Assembly: GCF_030817215.1 (NCBI RefSeq)
Contig: NZ_JAUSZA010000001.1
Location: 636,501-700,500, forward strand
Source of the DNA: Paenibacillus sp. V4I3
GTDB taxonomy: Bacteria > Bacillota > Bacilli > Paenibacillales > NBRC-103111
Direction of reading: 5' to 3'
Length of the DNA: 64,000 bases
Positions 32,377 through 39,621 of the stretch are shown in pieces. Position 1 is the first letter of the stretch, and each line of letters starts with the position of its first letter. Made by a program: the position numbers and the translations under genes. The notes beneath the pieces were generated by a model that made no database searches, was not told the origin of the DNA, and was given only the letters and a program-made list of their open reading frames with translations.

Positions 32377-33919
32377 AGGCGATACTCCTTTCACGTGGGA
32401 TGTAGGCTGTAACCGTCGTACCCATGACAGCTTCGGATTGAAAAAAAATCGCTCCATTCAAGGCTTTAATCCGATTCTCCATGCCTCTCAGCCCAAATCG
32501 CCCCTGCTCGTACACCTCGGATATCTGCATTCCGATGCCATCATCCTTAATAATAATCGACCATTGTATACTCGTGACTTCAATTCTCACATGGATATGT
32601 TTAGCTTTGGCATGTTTAATGACGTTGTTGGCTGCTTCCTCTACCAAGTGATAAATCGCTTCTTCGATATCAAGCTGCTCATGCGCTGCCCAACCGATGT
32701 TCTCAAAGATCGGCACCACCTCGGTATGTTCAGTAACACGGTGCAGCAGCTTCTCAATGGCACTATGGAGATTGAATTTTCTCTTCTCATCCTTAAGCTC
32801 GATGATGAATTGACGAATTTCACGATGACTTTCTTTCACTTTTTTCTCGATCTCTGTCACATAAGGAAGCGTCTCCTCGCGAACATCCGGGGGAAGCGCA
32901 TTTTTCAATTGAAACAGCTGAATAGAGATAAAGAAAAGTTCCTGAGCGATACCATCATGAATATTTTGAGCAATAGCATCGCGTTCGAGGGCAACAGCAG
33001 TTTCTTGAGCATCTAGCAATTCCTCGTTGACGAAATGGAAAGCTTCCAGCTTCATAAGTATTAATTGAATATAAATTTTGTGTGAAATAGACAATTCGTT
33101 TTTGCCTGATTTAACAAGCAGCCAACCATACTTTTTCCCACTACGGTCCAGAAGGACTTGGATGTAATAAGGCAAAGCTTCACCTGTAGGTGATGGTAAT
33201 TGGGTGTAAATCTTCTGGCTGCGCGGCCTATTTTGTTTCATATAATTCGTAAAATACGTATGCTTCCAACTTTGAACCTTTTCGTAACGAGAGGCACTTT
33301 CCACGCAAAGGATCACTTCCCGCTCATCTAAAATATGCTGAAGCAGTTCCTCTACATAGGAAATCGTTCCTTGCTTCATTGGCTGTGCGGTCATGTGACG
33401 AGAAGAATAGATCATAACTAGCTTACGAAATTGTTTCCATAGATTTTGCAGCACATAGTGCACTAGACTTACTACACAAAAGAAAGCGAATACGATAAAG
33501 CCGTAATCAAAATGAGCCAGCACATATCTATATATGAGAACATCTGACCTCATAGCAAACAGAATGGGGATACCGGTTACATAAAACAGGATAATCGGAT
33601 AGTACTGTCTCCAGCTCACGAATTGTTTGACCATCCAGAGACCTGTAAAACTAAAGATTAAAAACGGACTGGAAAGGCCGCCCGTCTGCCCAAGCAAATA
33701 AATCCCAAAGGATAAATCCGCGATAGCGGCCATAATCGCCGCTTTTCTACGCATTTTATTTAACTGTAATAGGCTGTATATCGTCTGAAAAAGAACCGCG
33801 GCCAACAGCAGTCCAGGCGTTACACCGCCATCCTTTGAATAAAGGATGAGCCCATACAGCAGCAACGCCCATCTGCAGCCAACAAATAAATATAACCCTG
33901 TTCTGTTATGTAAAGACAT
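32369..33919 (-). CDS. NarX/DegS-type sensor histidine kinase
   Basis: The product has 516 residues. The start chosen is ATG 33919, ten bases after AGGAG. Four or five hydrophobic segments fill residues 1-160, then a GAF-like linker. The HisKA_3 dimerisation domain contains ERDAIAQNIHDGIAQELFF with the phospho-accepting His near residue 375. The HATPase_c domain has EEAANNVIKHAKAK (N box) and GIGM then GRFGLRGMENRIKAL (G boxes). Such kinases partner LuxR-type regulators; a full-length one is divergently encoded at 34072, and a receiver-only partner follows directly. Confidence 0.88.
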   Translation of the reverse strand: MSLHNRTGLYLFVGCRWALLLYGLILYSKDGGVTPGLLLAAVLFQTIYSLLQLNKMRRKAAIMAAIADLSFGIYLLGQTGGLSSPFLIFSFTGLWMVKQFVSWRQYYPIILFYVTGIPILFAMRSDVLIYRYVLAHFDYGFIVFAFFCVVSLVHYVLQNLWKQFRKLVMIYSSRHMTAQPMKQGTISYVEELLQHILDEREVILCVESASRYEKVQSWKHTYFTNYMKQNRPRSQKIYTQLPSPTGEALPYYIQVLLDRSGKKYGWLLVKSGKNELSISHKIYIQLILMKLEAFHFVNEELLDAQETAVALERDAIAQNIHDGIAQELFFISIQLFQLKNALPPDVREETLPYVTEIEKKVKESHREIRQFIIELKDEKRKFNLHSAIEKLLHRVTEHTEVVPIFENIGWAAHEQLDIEEAIYHLVEEAANNVIKHAKAKHIHVRIEVTSIQWSIIIKDDGIGMQISEVYEQGRFGLRGMENRIKALNGAIFFQSEAVMGTTVTAYIPRERSIAYV

Positions 33920-34071
33920 GCCCAACTTCTCCTAAACTTTATGAATTCTTAATGGTCTTTTAGCATATTTTGTTATACAATGGAGCCAAATGATAAACGT
34001 AGGTAAATAGTAATAGGTATTTGGTACTATTTTAGTATAACATAGCTGAGATCTTTTTGGAGGGAACCCGC

Positions 34072-34716
34072 TTGGTTAATATGATTATCCTTGATGATCA
34101 TCCGCTTGTTCGCAAAGGAATTCGTACGATTATATCATCCGGCCAATCGATGAATGTTGTTGGGGAAGCCACGAATGCGAAGGAGGCTCTACGGCTCCTT
34201 GAGCAGACAAAGCCTGACCTTGTACTCGTTGATTTAAATTTGGGGCACGAAAATGGACTGGACTTGATTCGAGAGGCTCGACGATCAGGACATACTTGTA
34301 AATATATCATTTTAACCTCATCGATAACCCGAAGTGAGCTTCAATTAGCACAATCCTTACAGGTTGAAGGCGTCTGTTTGAAAGAAGCATTTCCCGAAGA
34401 CTTGTTATATGCGGTTGAAAGCGTTACCCGTGGTCGTAAATACTATGACCCTGTCCTAATGGGATCTATGATGGGTGATAAATCCCGCAGAGAAGAGCAG
34501 GAGCTCTCTGAACTAACACCTAAAGAGCTAGAAGTCCTTATGTCTCTGGGCAAGGGATTTTCTAATAAGGAAATCGCCAGCGCCCTCTACATTACAGAGT
34601 TTACGGTGAAAAAACATGTGAGTCAGGTGTTAGCTAAATTAGTTTTAGCTGATCGTACGCAAGCCGCCTTATATGCCCTATCCAAAGGACTAGTGCAATT
34701 CGAAATGCAGCGATAA
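34072..34716 (+). CDS. NarL/LuxR-family response regulator
   Basis: About 214 residues. The start is TTG 34072, seven bases after GGAGGG (34059-34064); ATG 34081 would be 16 bases away. The receiver domain holds DDHPLVRKGI near residue 8, phospho-Asp in LVLVDLNLGHENGLDL near 54 and ILTSS near 82. The C-terminal LuxR helix-turn-helix (about 148-210) reads LTPKELEVLMSLGKGFSNKE and ITEFTVKKHVSQVLAKL. It is divergent from the kinase at 32369-33919 across 150 bases and is the likely DNA-binding partner. Targets may include the neighbouring secreted-protein genes, but that is inference. Confidence 0.9.
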   Translation: MVNMIILDDHPLVRKGIRTIISSGQSMNVVGEATNAKEALRLLEQTKPDLVLVDLNLGHENGLDLIREARRSGHTCKYIILTSSITRSELQLAQSLQVEGVCLKEAFPEDLLYAVESVTRGRKYYDPVLMGSMMGDKSRREEQELSELTPKELEVLMSLGKGFSNKEIASALYITEFTVKKHVSQVLAKLVLADRTQAALYALSKGLVQFEMQR

Positions 34717-34724
34717 ATACAAGG

Positions 34725-34758
34725 AAAGATCCGGCGGGATAACCCGCCGGATCTTTTT
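34725..34758. terminator. Strong bidirectional terminator
   Basis: AAAGATCCGGCGGG and CCCGCCGGATCTTTTT form a 14-bp perfect stem with a four-base loop between the convergent regulator and signal peptidase genes. Confidence 0.92.
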
Positions 34759-34761
34759 GCC

Positions 34762-35319
34762 TTATAGGTCAAGCGGTTCCGTGATACTATGCATAGGAAG
34801 TAACGAGAAGACCGCATAACCTTTCACATCTTTGATATGAACAGGCCCTAATGAAGGATCCCGACTATCCTTGCTCTCACCCAAATTCCGATTATCTCCA
34901 ACAACGAACAGGTGTCCACTCGGAATCGTCTGCAAAGCCATATCTTCCGACTTCCCAGCTGTATATAGCTCAGGCAGCGGAGTTTCGTTCACGAATATGA
35001 CACCATCACGAATGAGTACGCGATCCCCTTGAACCGCTATAACACGTTTGATAATGCTAAAACCTAGTCGCTCATCCTTAATGACGACGACATCTCCATA
35101 TTTGGGCGTTGAAAAGAACAACGATATTTTATTCATCAGCAGCACATTGCCGTTCTGTAGCGAAGGATTCATGGAATTACCCGAAACTCTCGTAAGCCCA
35201 ATCATGTTATTAATCAAAATAAAGGCCAAAGTCAGGAGTAGAATGAATCGAATCCAACCCCATACTTCACTTTTTTTCTTAATTGCGGGCTGTTTAAGCT
35301 CCAAGATTTCTTCCGTCAT
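34762..35319 (-). CDS. Signal peptidase I
   Basis: A membrane-bound type I signal peptidase of 185 residues. It has a single N-terminal anchor (about residues 22-42). The catalytic Ser is in VSGNSMNPSLQNG near residue 47 and the general-base Lys is in IIKRVIAVQGD near residue 88. GDNRNLGESKDSR near residue 142 is box E. The Ser-Lys pair makes it a bacterial P-type enzyme, not the ER-type SipW. The start at ATG 35319 follows GAGGTGA. It is encoded 17 bases after the first of three co-oriented secreted-protein genes, which suggests it processes those proteins in particular. Confidence 0.93.
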   Translation of the reverse strand: MTEEILELKQPAIKKKSEVWGWIRFILLLTLAFILINNMIGLTRVSGNSMNPSLQNGNVLLMNKISLFFSTPKYGDVVVIKDERLGFSIIKRVIAVQGDRVLIRDGVIFVNETPLPELYTAGKSEDMALQTIPSGHLFVVGDNRNLGESKDSRDPSLGPVHIKDVKGYAVFSLLPMHSITEPLDL

Positions 35320-35336
35320 ATCTGCTCTCACCTCAA

Positions 35337-36038
35337 TTATTGTTGGTTGTACGTGACATGAACCACGGTTGCTGGTTTTGGTTGCTGCCCGTAGACATCA
35401 TCCGTTACTGTTGGCGGCTGTGGCGCAGGTACTGGTACTGGTACTGGTACTGGTACTGGTACTGGTACTGGTACTGGTACTGGTACTGGTGGTTGCATAG
35501 GTCCTGCTGGCGCAGGCAGCGGTGTCGGTGCCCCTGGTGGCAGAACTAAGACAACCGGCAGGCTCGGCGTGAACACGAGTGCAGGCGGAACAAAGCTGTT
35601 CGCTAATGTATCCATCGCTCCCTGTGCACTATCCACAATGGCTTGGAGCTTATTCAAGATTTGCTGACGATCTTGTGCGGTCTTGATATCCGTGCTGGCG
35701 AGCAAAGATTGCGCATACTGTCCAAGAGCCTGAAGACGAATTCGCTTCTGCTCCTCCGTGAATGATTCCAAAATTCTGGAAGATGCTTCGAGTCGAAGCT
35801 GCAATTCTTTCTTCAACAGTTCCTTCTGCGTTTCGGTCTCTGACTTCATCGATTGATCCAAGCCTTGGATGACTTGCTCTGTTTTCTTATTGAACCAAGA
35901 AGCCATGGAGCCCGCAATATCAATATCCGCATAGGAAATTCCGGCCGACGCCGTAAGTACAACAGTTAAAGAAACAATTCCAGCTGCGACAATCCGTTTG
36001 GATTTCAGGTTGCGTTGCTTTTCATTTCTGGTGACCAT
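35337..36038 (-). CDS. Secreted helical protein 1 with Pro-Val repeat tail (LxxWY-motif group)
   Basis: The product has 233 residues; the start is ATG 36038 after GGAGG. The signal peptide ends near residue 38 (SYA). The mature N-terminus reads DIDIAGSMASWFNKKTEQV, sharing with the next two genes an Asp, then a Trp-aromatic pair, then a helix. A charged coiled-coil-like helix follows (about 55-150), then a Pro-rich part containing some ten Pro-Val pairs encoded by ten copies of a 6-bp repeat. The tail ends in a polar segment. I do not recognise the family. A Pro-Val stalk suggests an extended wall-spanning or fibre segment. It precedes the signal peptidase gene. Confidence 0.65.
   Translation of the reverse strand: MVTRNEKQRNLKSKRIVAAGIVSLTVVLTASAGISYADIDIAGSMASWFNKKTEQVIQGLDQSMKSETETQKELLKKELQLRLEASSRILESFTEEQKRIRLQALGQYAQSLLASTDIKTAQDRQQILNKLQAIVDSAQGAMDTLANSFVPPALVFTPSLPVVLVLPPGAPTPLPAPAGPMQPPVPVPVPVPVPVPVPVPVPVPAPQPPTVTDDVYGQQPKPATVVHVTYNQQ
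35431..35490. repeat. Ten tandem copies of ACTGGT
   Basis: An exact 6-bp tandem repeat, ten units, lies inside the gene for secreted protein 1 and encodes the Pro-Val repeat on the minus strand. Because the unit is two codons long, slippage would change tail length without shifting the frame. Confidence 0.95.
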
Positions 36039-36114
36039 TTTAATTCCTCCTTCTCCTCTTAGTGAATAAAAGTAAGCTTGAGGCCCCGTCACCGGGACCT
36101 GTTCGCCTATGTTA

Positions 36115-36888
36115 TTATTTCAATCCGTTGATTACGATATTTTCCAATGCTGTTTTACCAGCAGCTTCAAGGGAAACACCTTTTTCATTGATACCTTTTT
36201 TGTTTGCTTCTTCCAAAGAATCAGCAAGTGCTTGAAGTTCTGCTAATTTAGCTGTGATTTTTGCAGCTAAGTTGTCTTTAATTTCTTGGGATGCAGCTGT
36301 TCTTTCAGCAGCAAGCAACGTGTTCAGTTCTGTTTTTGTAGCTTCAATCTTCGTAGTCAAAGCTGTTGCTGCTTGAGTTTGAGTTGTACCTACAGCCGTA
36401 GTCAGGTTGTTGATGGATGTTTTTCCTTGATCATTAACATCTTTTTTGATGTCTGCTTTGCCAACTTCGCCAAGTCCAATTACAGCAAGATTATTCCAGA
36501 AGTTTGCAGTATCTACAACATTGTCATACTCTCCTGGCATGCTGCCTTTAATGCTTGTGTTTTTACTGTCGATAGCAGTCGTGTATGTGTTCAATTGACC
36601 GTTAATGGAACCTTGTACACGAGTCGTTTCAGCTGTTCCTGCTGTTTTCACATCGTTAACTGCTGTAGTATTAATATTTTTGTAATCCGTAACCATTTTT
36701 TCTTTGTTAGCAGCTACATAGCTTGCAACGTCTCCAGCGATTAATCCTTTTGTGATGGCTGATGCTGAGGAGTACCAGCTTTGAAGTTGGCCACCAGCGT
36801 CTGTTGCTGCGAATGCTGTACCCATACCTGCTACTAAACCTGTTGCAATAACACCAATTGCTAATTTACTTTTCAATGCTTTCATCAT
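36115..36888 (-). CDS. Secreted helical protein 2 (LxxWY-motif group)
   Basis: The product has 257 residues; GGGAG precedes the ATG pair at 36888/36885. The signal peptide is about residues 1-27 with an AFA cleavage site. The mature start ATDAGGQLQSWYSSAS carries the LxxWY motif seen in its neighbours. The remainder is Ala/Thr/Lys-rich, almost entirely helical, with no Cys. It resembles apolipoprotein-like amphipathic repeats (TTKIEATKTELNTLLAAERT, LAAKITAKLAELQALADSL). No named family is recognised. It is probably an abundant extracellular helical protein. Confidence 0.7.
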   Translation of the reverse strand: MMKALKSKLAIGVIATGLVAGMGTAFAATDAGGQLQSWYSSASAITKGLIAGDVASYVAANKEKMVTDYKNINTTAVNDVKTAGTAETTRVQGSINGQLNTYTTAIDSKNTSIKGSMPGEYDNVVDTANFWNNLAVIGLGEVGKADIKKDVNDQGKTSINNLTTAVGTTQTQAATALTTKIEATKTELNTLLAAERTAASQEIKDNLAAKITAKLAELQALADSLEEANKKGINEKGVSLEAAGKTALENIVINGLK

Positions 36889-36963
36889 TCATCAATCTCC
36901 CTTTAAATAGTATATTGTTTCATTGCGCTCACCTGAAGTGAACCCATAACTCACCATGACTGA

Positions 36964-37422
36964 CTAGTTGCCCAGCTTCGACGTTAATCCTTGAATCGTT
37001 TCCTGAGCCCATTGATCGATTTCACGGTCATTCGCACTTTTCGAAGCACTTACGTACTTGTCGAAATCTGCCGCTGCACCCGTCTTAGCAAGCTCTGCCG
37101 CGCTTTCGATTTGACTAACATAGAATTGGCGAGCCGCTTCTATGCTGCCGATTGCGTTATGACTAATGTCATCTGCCATCTTCTTCAAGTTGGCATTTGC
37201 CTTGGATGCCGATTCATTCACCGATACGCTCAAGGATTGAGAAGCTTCGTCCAACCCTTGTTGGACCATAGAATTCACTTCTTTCGTCCCCTGCTGGAAA
37301 CTTGCTTTATACCAATTTTGCAGAGGCGTACTTACATCAGAGTAGGCGTAAGCCGTACCCATAACGAGGAAAGTTGAGAGGCCCAATGAAACGATCATCA
37401 CTTTGCGTTTCAAACGAATCAT
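36964..37422 (-). CDS. Secreted helical protein 3 (LxxWY-motif group)
   Basis: The product has 152 residues. The start is ATG 37422, about 12 bases after GGAGG; a longer frame to 37482 lies over that site. The signal peptide is about residues 1-26 with an AYA cleavage site. The mature start YSDVSTPLQNWYKASF again shows Asp plus LxxWY. An Ala/Ser-rich helical body follows and the chain ends QGLTSKLGN. It lies first in the run of three and is probably the first gene of the operon that ends with signal peptidase I. The function is unknown. Confidence 0.7.
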   Translation of the reverse strand: MIRLKRKVMIVSLGLSTFLVMGTAYAYSDVSTPLQNWYKASFQQGTKEVNSMVQQGLDEASQSLSVSVNESASKANANLKKMADDISHNAIGSIEAARQFYVSQIESAAELAKTGAAADFDKYVSASKSANDREIDQWAQETIQGLTSKLGN

Positions 37423-37647
37423 CGTGCTGCCCTGCCTCCTTCTTGTTCTGATCTCGCTTACAAACCTATTGTATCCCGCCATACGATTCGTGACTTCGTC
37501 CTTTAGAGTAATTTATGCCTACTACTTTCGCAGTGTTTAATGGTATACTTTCGTACCAGATGTTTTTATAAATAAGCTTTTACAACCAAGAAACTACACG
37601 ATACAATGCTCCTAACACCTAATCCACTATTAATGGGGGCTACAATC

Positions 37648-38055
37648 TTGAATCTATTAGAAGTGAACTACCTTGCCGTACTTGTGGCGACATTAAGTAC
37701 CATGGTACTTGGTTTCCTGTGGTATTCGCCAGTCTTATTCGGAAACGCATGGGTCAAGCTGCGAAATATGAAAATGGAAGAGATGAAAGGCGGAGGCCCC
37801 ATCACTTACATCCTCACGGCACTAACCGCATTAGGGGGCGCCTTTATCTTGGCACTTCTCTTGACGCTTGTCAGTGAGACAACTTGGTTGACAGGGCTTA
37901 CGATAGGCCTACTTATCGGGCTGAGCATTTCGCTGAAAATCGGGATGAATTATTTATTTGAGAATAGCAAGCTGCAGTTGTATTTCATTACCATCGGCTA
38001 CCACTTGGTATCCTATTTGATTGCTGGCATTATCATTGGAGCCTGGCAGTCTTAA
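37648..38055 (+). CDS. DUF1761 membrane protein
   Basis: A four-helix membrane protein of about 135 residues with the family features LGFLWYSPVLFGNAWVKL near the N-terminus, GLLIGLSISLKIGMNYLFEN and a final helix (YHLVSYLIAGIIIGAW). I chose TTG 37648 because GGGGG stands eight bases before it; ATG 37606 is an alternative with no visible site. The family has no known function. It is divergent from the secreted-protein cluster. Confidence 0.75.
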   Translation: MNLLEVNYLAVLVATLSTMVLGFLWYSPVLFGNAWVKLRNMKMEEMKGGGPITYILTALTALGGAFILALLLTLVSETTWLTGLTIGLLIGLSISLKIGMNYLFENSKLQLYFITIGYHLVSYLIAGIIIGAWQS

Positions 38056-38075
38056 TGTTATTTAGATAGACTCAA

Positions 38076-38108
38076 AAGAGCGCCTCCCCGGGGAGACGCT
38101 CTTTTTTT
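38076..38108 (+). terminator. Intrinsic terminator
   Basis: AGAGCG-CTCCCC and GGGGAG-CGCTCT arms with one mismatch are followed by seven T, after the DUF1761 gene. Confidence 0.88.
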
Positions 38109-38222
38109 ATTGCCTCTAACTTGTTTCAAAATCGTCTAAATCGTTTATTCAGGTATATCCCCCCATTCCACTTGGCATTTACTCGAATATACTGGAGCAC
38201 AAGATCTTTGGGGGTGGAGATA

Positions 38223-38582
38223 GTGCTTCAACTTAATGGAATCGTTGGCGGTAGCTCACCAATCTCGGTTGGCGTTGGGAAAACGATACTGCTGCAGCAA
38301 ATACTTATTCGTGTAAAAAGTAAACAAAAGTTAATTTTGAGGGATATCAACTTCTTGTTTAACAACGAGGCCTTTGCTATCAAAATAGAGGCAGAACCTT
38401 CGCCGGGCGTCTTTATAGCCAGAGGGGGAGCTGGTGATTTAACGCCTCGTAAAGTATTAGTTAATAATACAACTGGCGAGGATTTGCTTATATTTCTACT
38501 CGTAAGTGCTGTAAATAAAGCCAAGAACTCACGATCCTTGAGTCGTTCAGATAGTTGGCACATGACCTTTGTACGGCGATAA
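38223..38582 (+). CDS. Hypothetical protein
   Basis: An unrecognised product of about 120 residues. The start is uncertain: GTG 38223 or GTG 38214, both next to a G-rich site (GGGGGTGGAG). The sequence has a Gly/Ser-rich head (LNGIVGGSSPISVGVGK), a beta-rich middle and a basic tail rich in Ser and Arg. It has no signal peptide and no clear membrane helix. It may be a small cytosolic or nucleic-acid-associated protein. The gene end is 41 bases before the next start, and the two may be co-transcribed. Confidence 0.45.
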   Translation: MLQLNGIVGGSSPISVGVGKTILLQQILIRVKSKQKLILRDINFLFNNEAFAIKIEAEPSPGVFIARGGAGDLTPRKVLVNNTTGEDLLIFLLVSAVNKAKNSRSLSRSDSWHMTFVRR

Positions 38583-38623
38583 GCATGATGACCAAATGTT
38601 TGATCAGTAGAAAAGAGGATACA

Positions 38624-39001
38624 ATGAACCGGAAGCAAATGCTCCTGATCAGTACAATGGCCCTTACCTTAAGCATGGGTGGAACCACATGGATTGATCC
38701 TTTAAGAGTTAGTCCAATTGCAAATAAACAGAATACTGTTCCTATAAAAGAAGATCTGCTGCATGTACTGGGGCTGTCCTCAGAGGAAGACATTTACATT
38801 GCCCAGTATAATGGGTTATCTCTTGCAGATATTGCCGAAGCCAACAAGGTTGACGTTCAGAAGGTCATTGAGCTTCAATTAGCAGAGTTAACCGAGCAAT
38901 TAAATTTACGGCTGTCCAGCGGCAGCATTACGCCTAAGCAATATGAAGCACAACGTGCAGAATTACCTGAAATTATTATCAAAAGTGTATACGCCATGTG
39001 A
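38624..39001 (+). CDS. Small secreted helical protein
   Basis: The product has 125 residues. The start ATG 38624 follows AAGAGG. An N-terminal signal peptide covers about residues 1-22. The mature part has the pattern LSLADIAEANKVDVQKVIEL then LTPKQ-like SGSITPKQYEAQRAELPEII, which is typical of small exported helical proteins of Bacillales and Actinobacteria (a helix followed by a hinge containing G-x-I-T/L-x-x-Q). Its function is unknown. A strong terminator follows. Confidence 0.7.
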   Translation: MNRKQMLLISTMALTLSMGGTTWIDPLRVSPIANKQNTVPIKEDLLHVLGLSSEEDIYIAQYNGLSLADIAEANKVDVQKVIELQLAELTEQLNLRLSSGSITPKQYEAQRAELPEIIIKSVYAM

Positions 39002-39044
39002 TAAACGACTCCGTCATCCTACAGGGACAACCGTGTTTGACAAC

Positions 39045-39073
39045 TAAAAAAGCGCCCGCTTGGGCGCTTTTTT
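39045..39073 (+). terminator. Intrinsic terminator
   Basis: AAAAAAGCGCCC and GGGCGCTTTTTT around a GCTT loop, after the 38624-39001 gene. Confidence 0.92.
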
Positions 39074-39149
39074 ATGTTACTAACTTGTTGTGAATACATA
39101 TCTATGTCACTATCAAATAAAGAGAAGCTCATTAGGAAAGGACTACGAC

Positions 39150-39609
39150 TTGATCATGAATTTTCATCAACTTATTATCGTACGTCGCGGACACATCACG
39201 ATACTTGGCCATGATCAAGAACCAACCGTTTGTTCACAAGCCTATGCCTGCCATCCGGATCAAGGTGCCTATTCCATCCAAGTTCCCAAAACCAAAACCG
39301 CGGAGTACGTTATCATCACTTACCGAATGCTCCCTGACGGAAATACATGGACTTTACAAGGCCAACTCACCACGCTCAGCGAGATCAAAATTCACATAGC
39401 CGATGTAGATAACCGGAAATACCCACCGCAGCTCAAGTCCCACCAAACCTAGAAACTAGAACCAGTCCGGAGATAAGCGGAATTAAGATCTTCATGAGGC
39501 TTTCCAACCGAACCTTCGGGGAGTATCGCTGAAAAAGGATTCCCGCGCTCCAGAAACGGAACGGTTCTATGCGATGACGATTTCCTTTCAGATCATCTCT
39601 TTAAGGCGA
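39150..39609 (+). pseudogene. Probable remnant of an AraC-type regulator sensor domain
   Basis: An open frame from TTG 39150 (after AGGAAAGGAC) to 39452 encodes about 100 residues: FHQLIIVRRGHITILGHDQE, then a VPKTKTAEYVIITYRML strand and WTLQGQLTTLSEIKIH. This looks like the cupin-type N-terminal domain of AraC/Btr-like regulators. Beyond the stop, another frame (about 39530-39609) reads KKDSRAPETERFYAMTISFQ, which could be its displaced continuation. No DNA-binding domain exists before the malic enzyme gene. I read this as a frameshifted, 3'-deleted gene, but a short functional protein cannot be excluded. Confidence 0.35.
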
Positions 39610-39621
39610 ACAGTGACAGAT

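Noticed and set aside
35424..35490. Short regular repeats as a possible CRISPR array
   Set aside because: The unit is six bases without spacers and lies in frame in a coding region.
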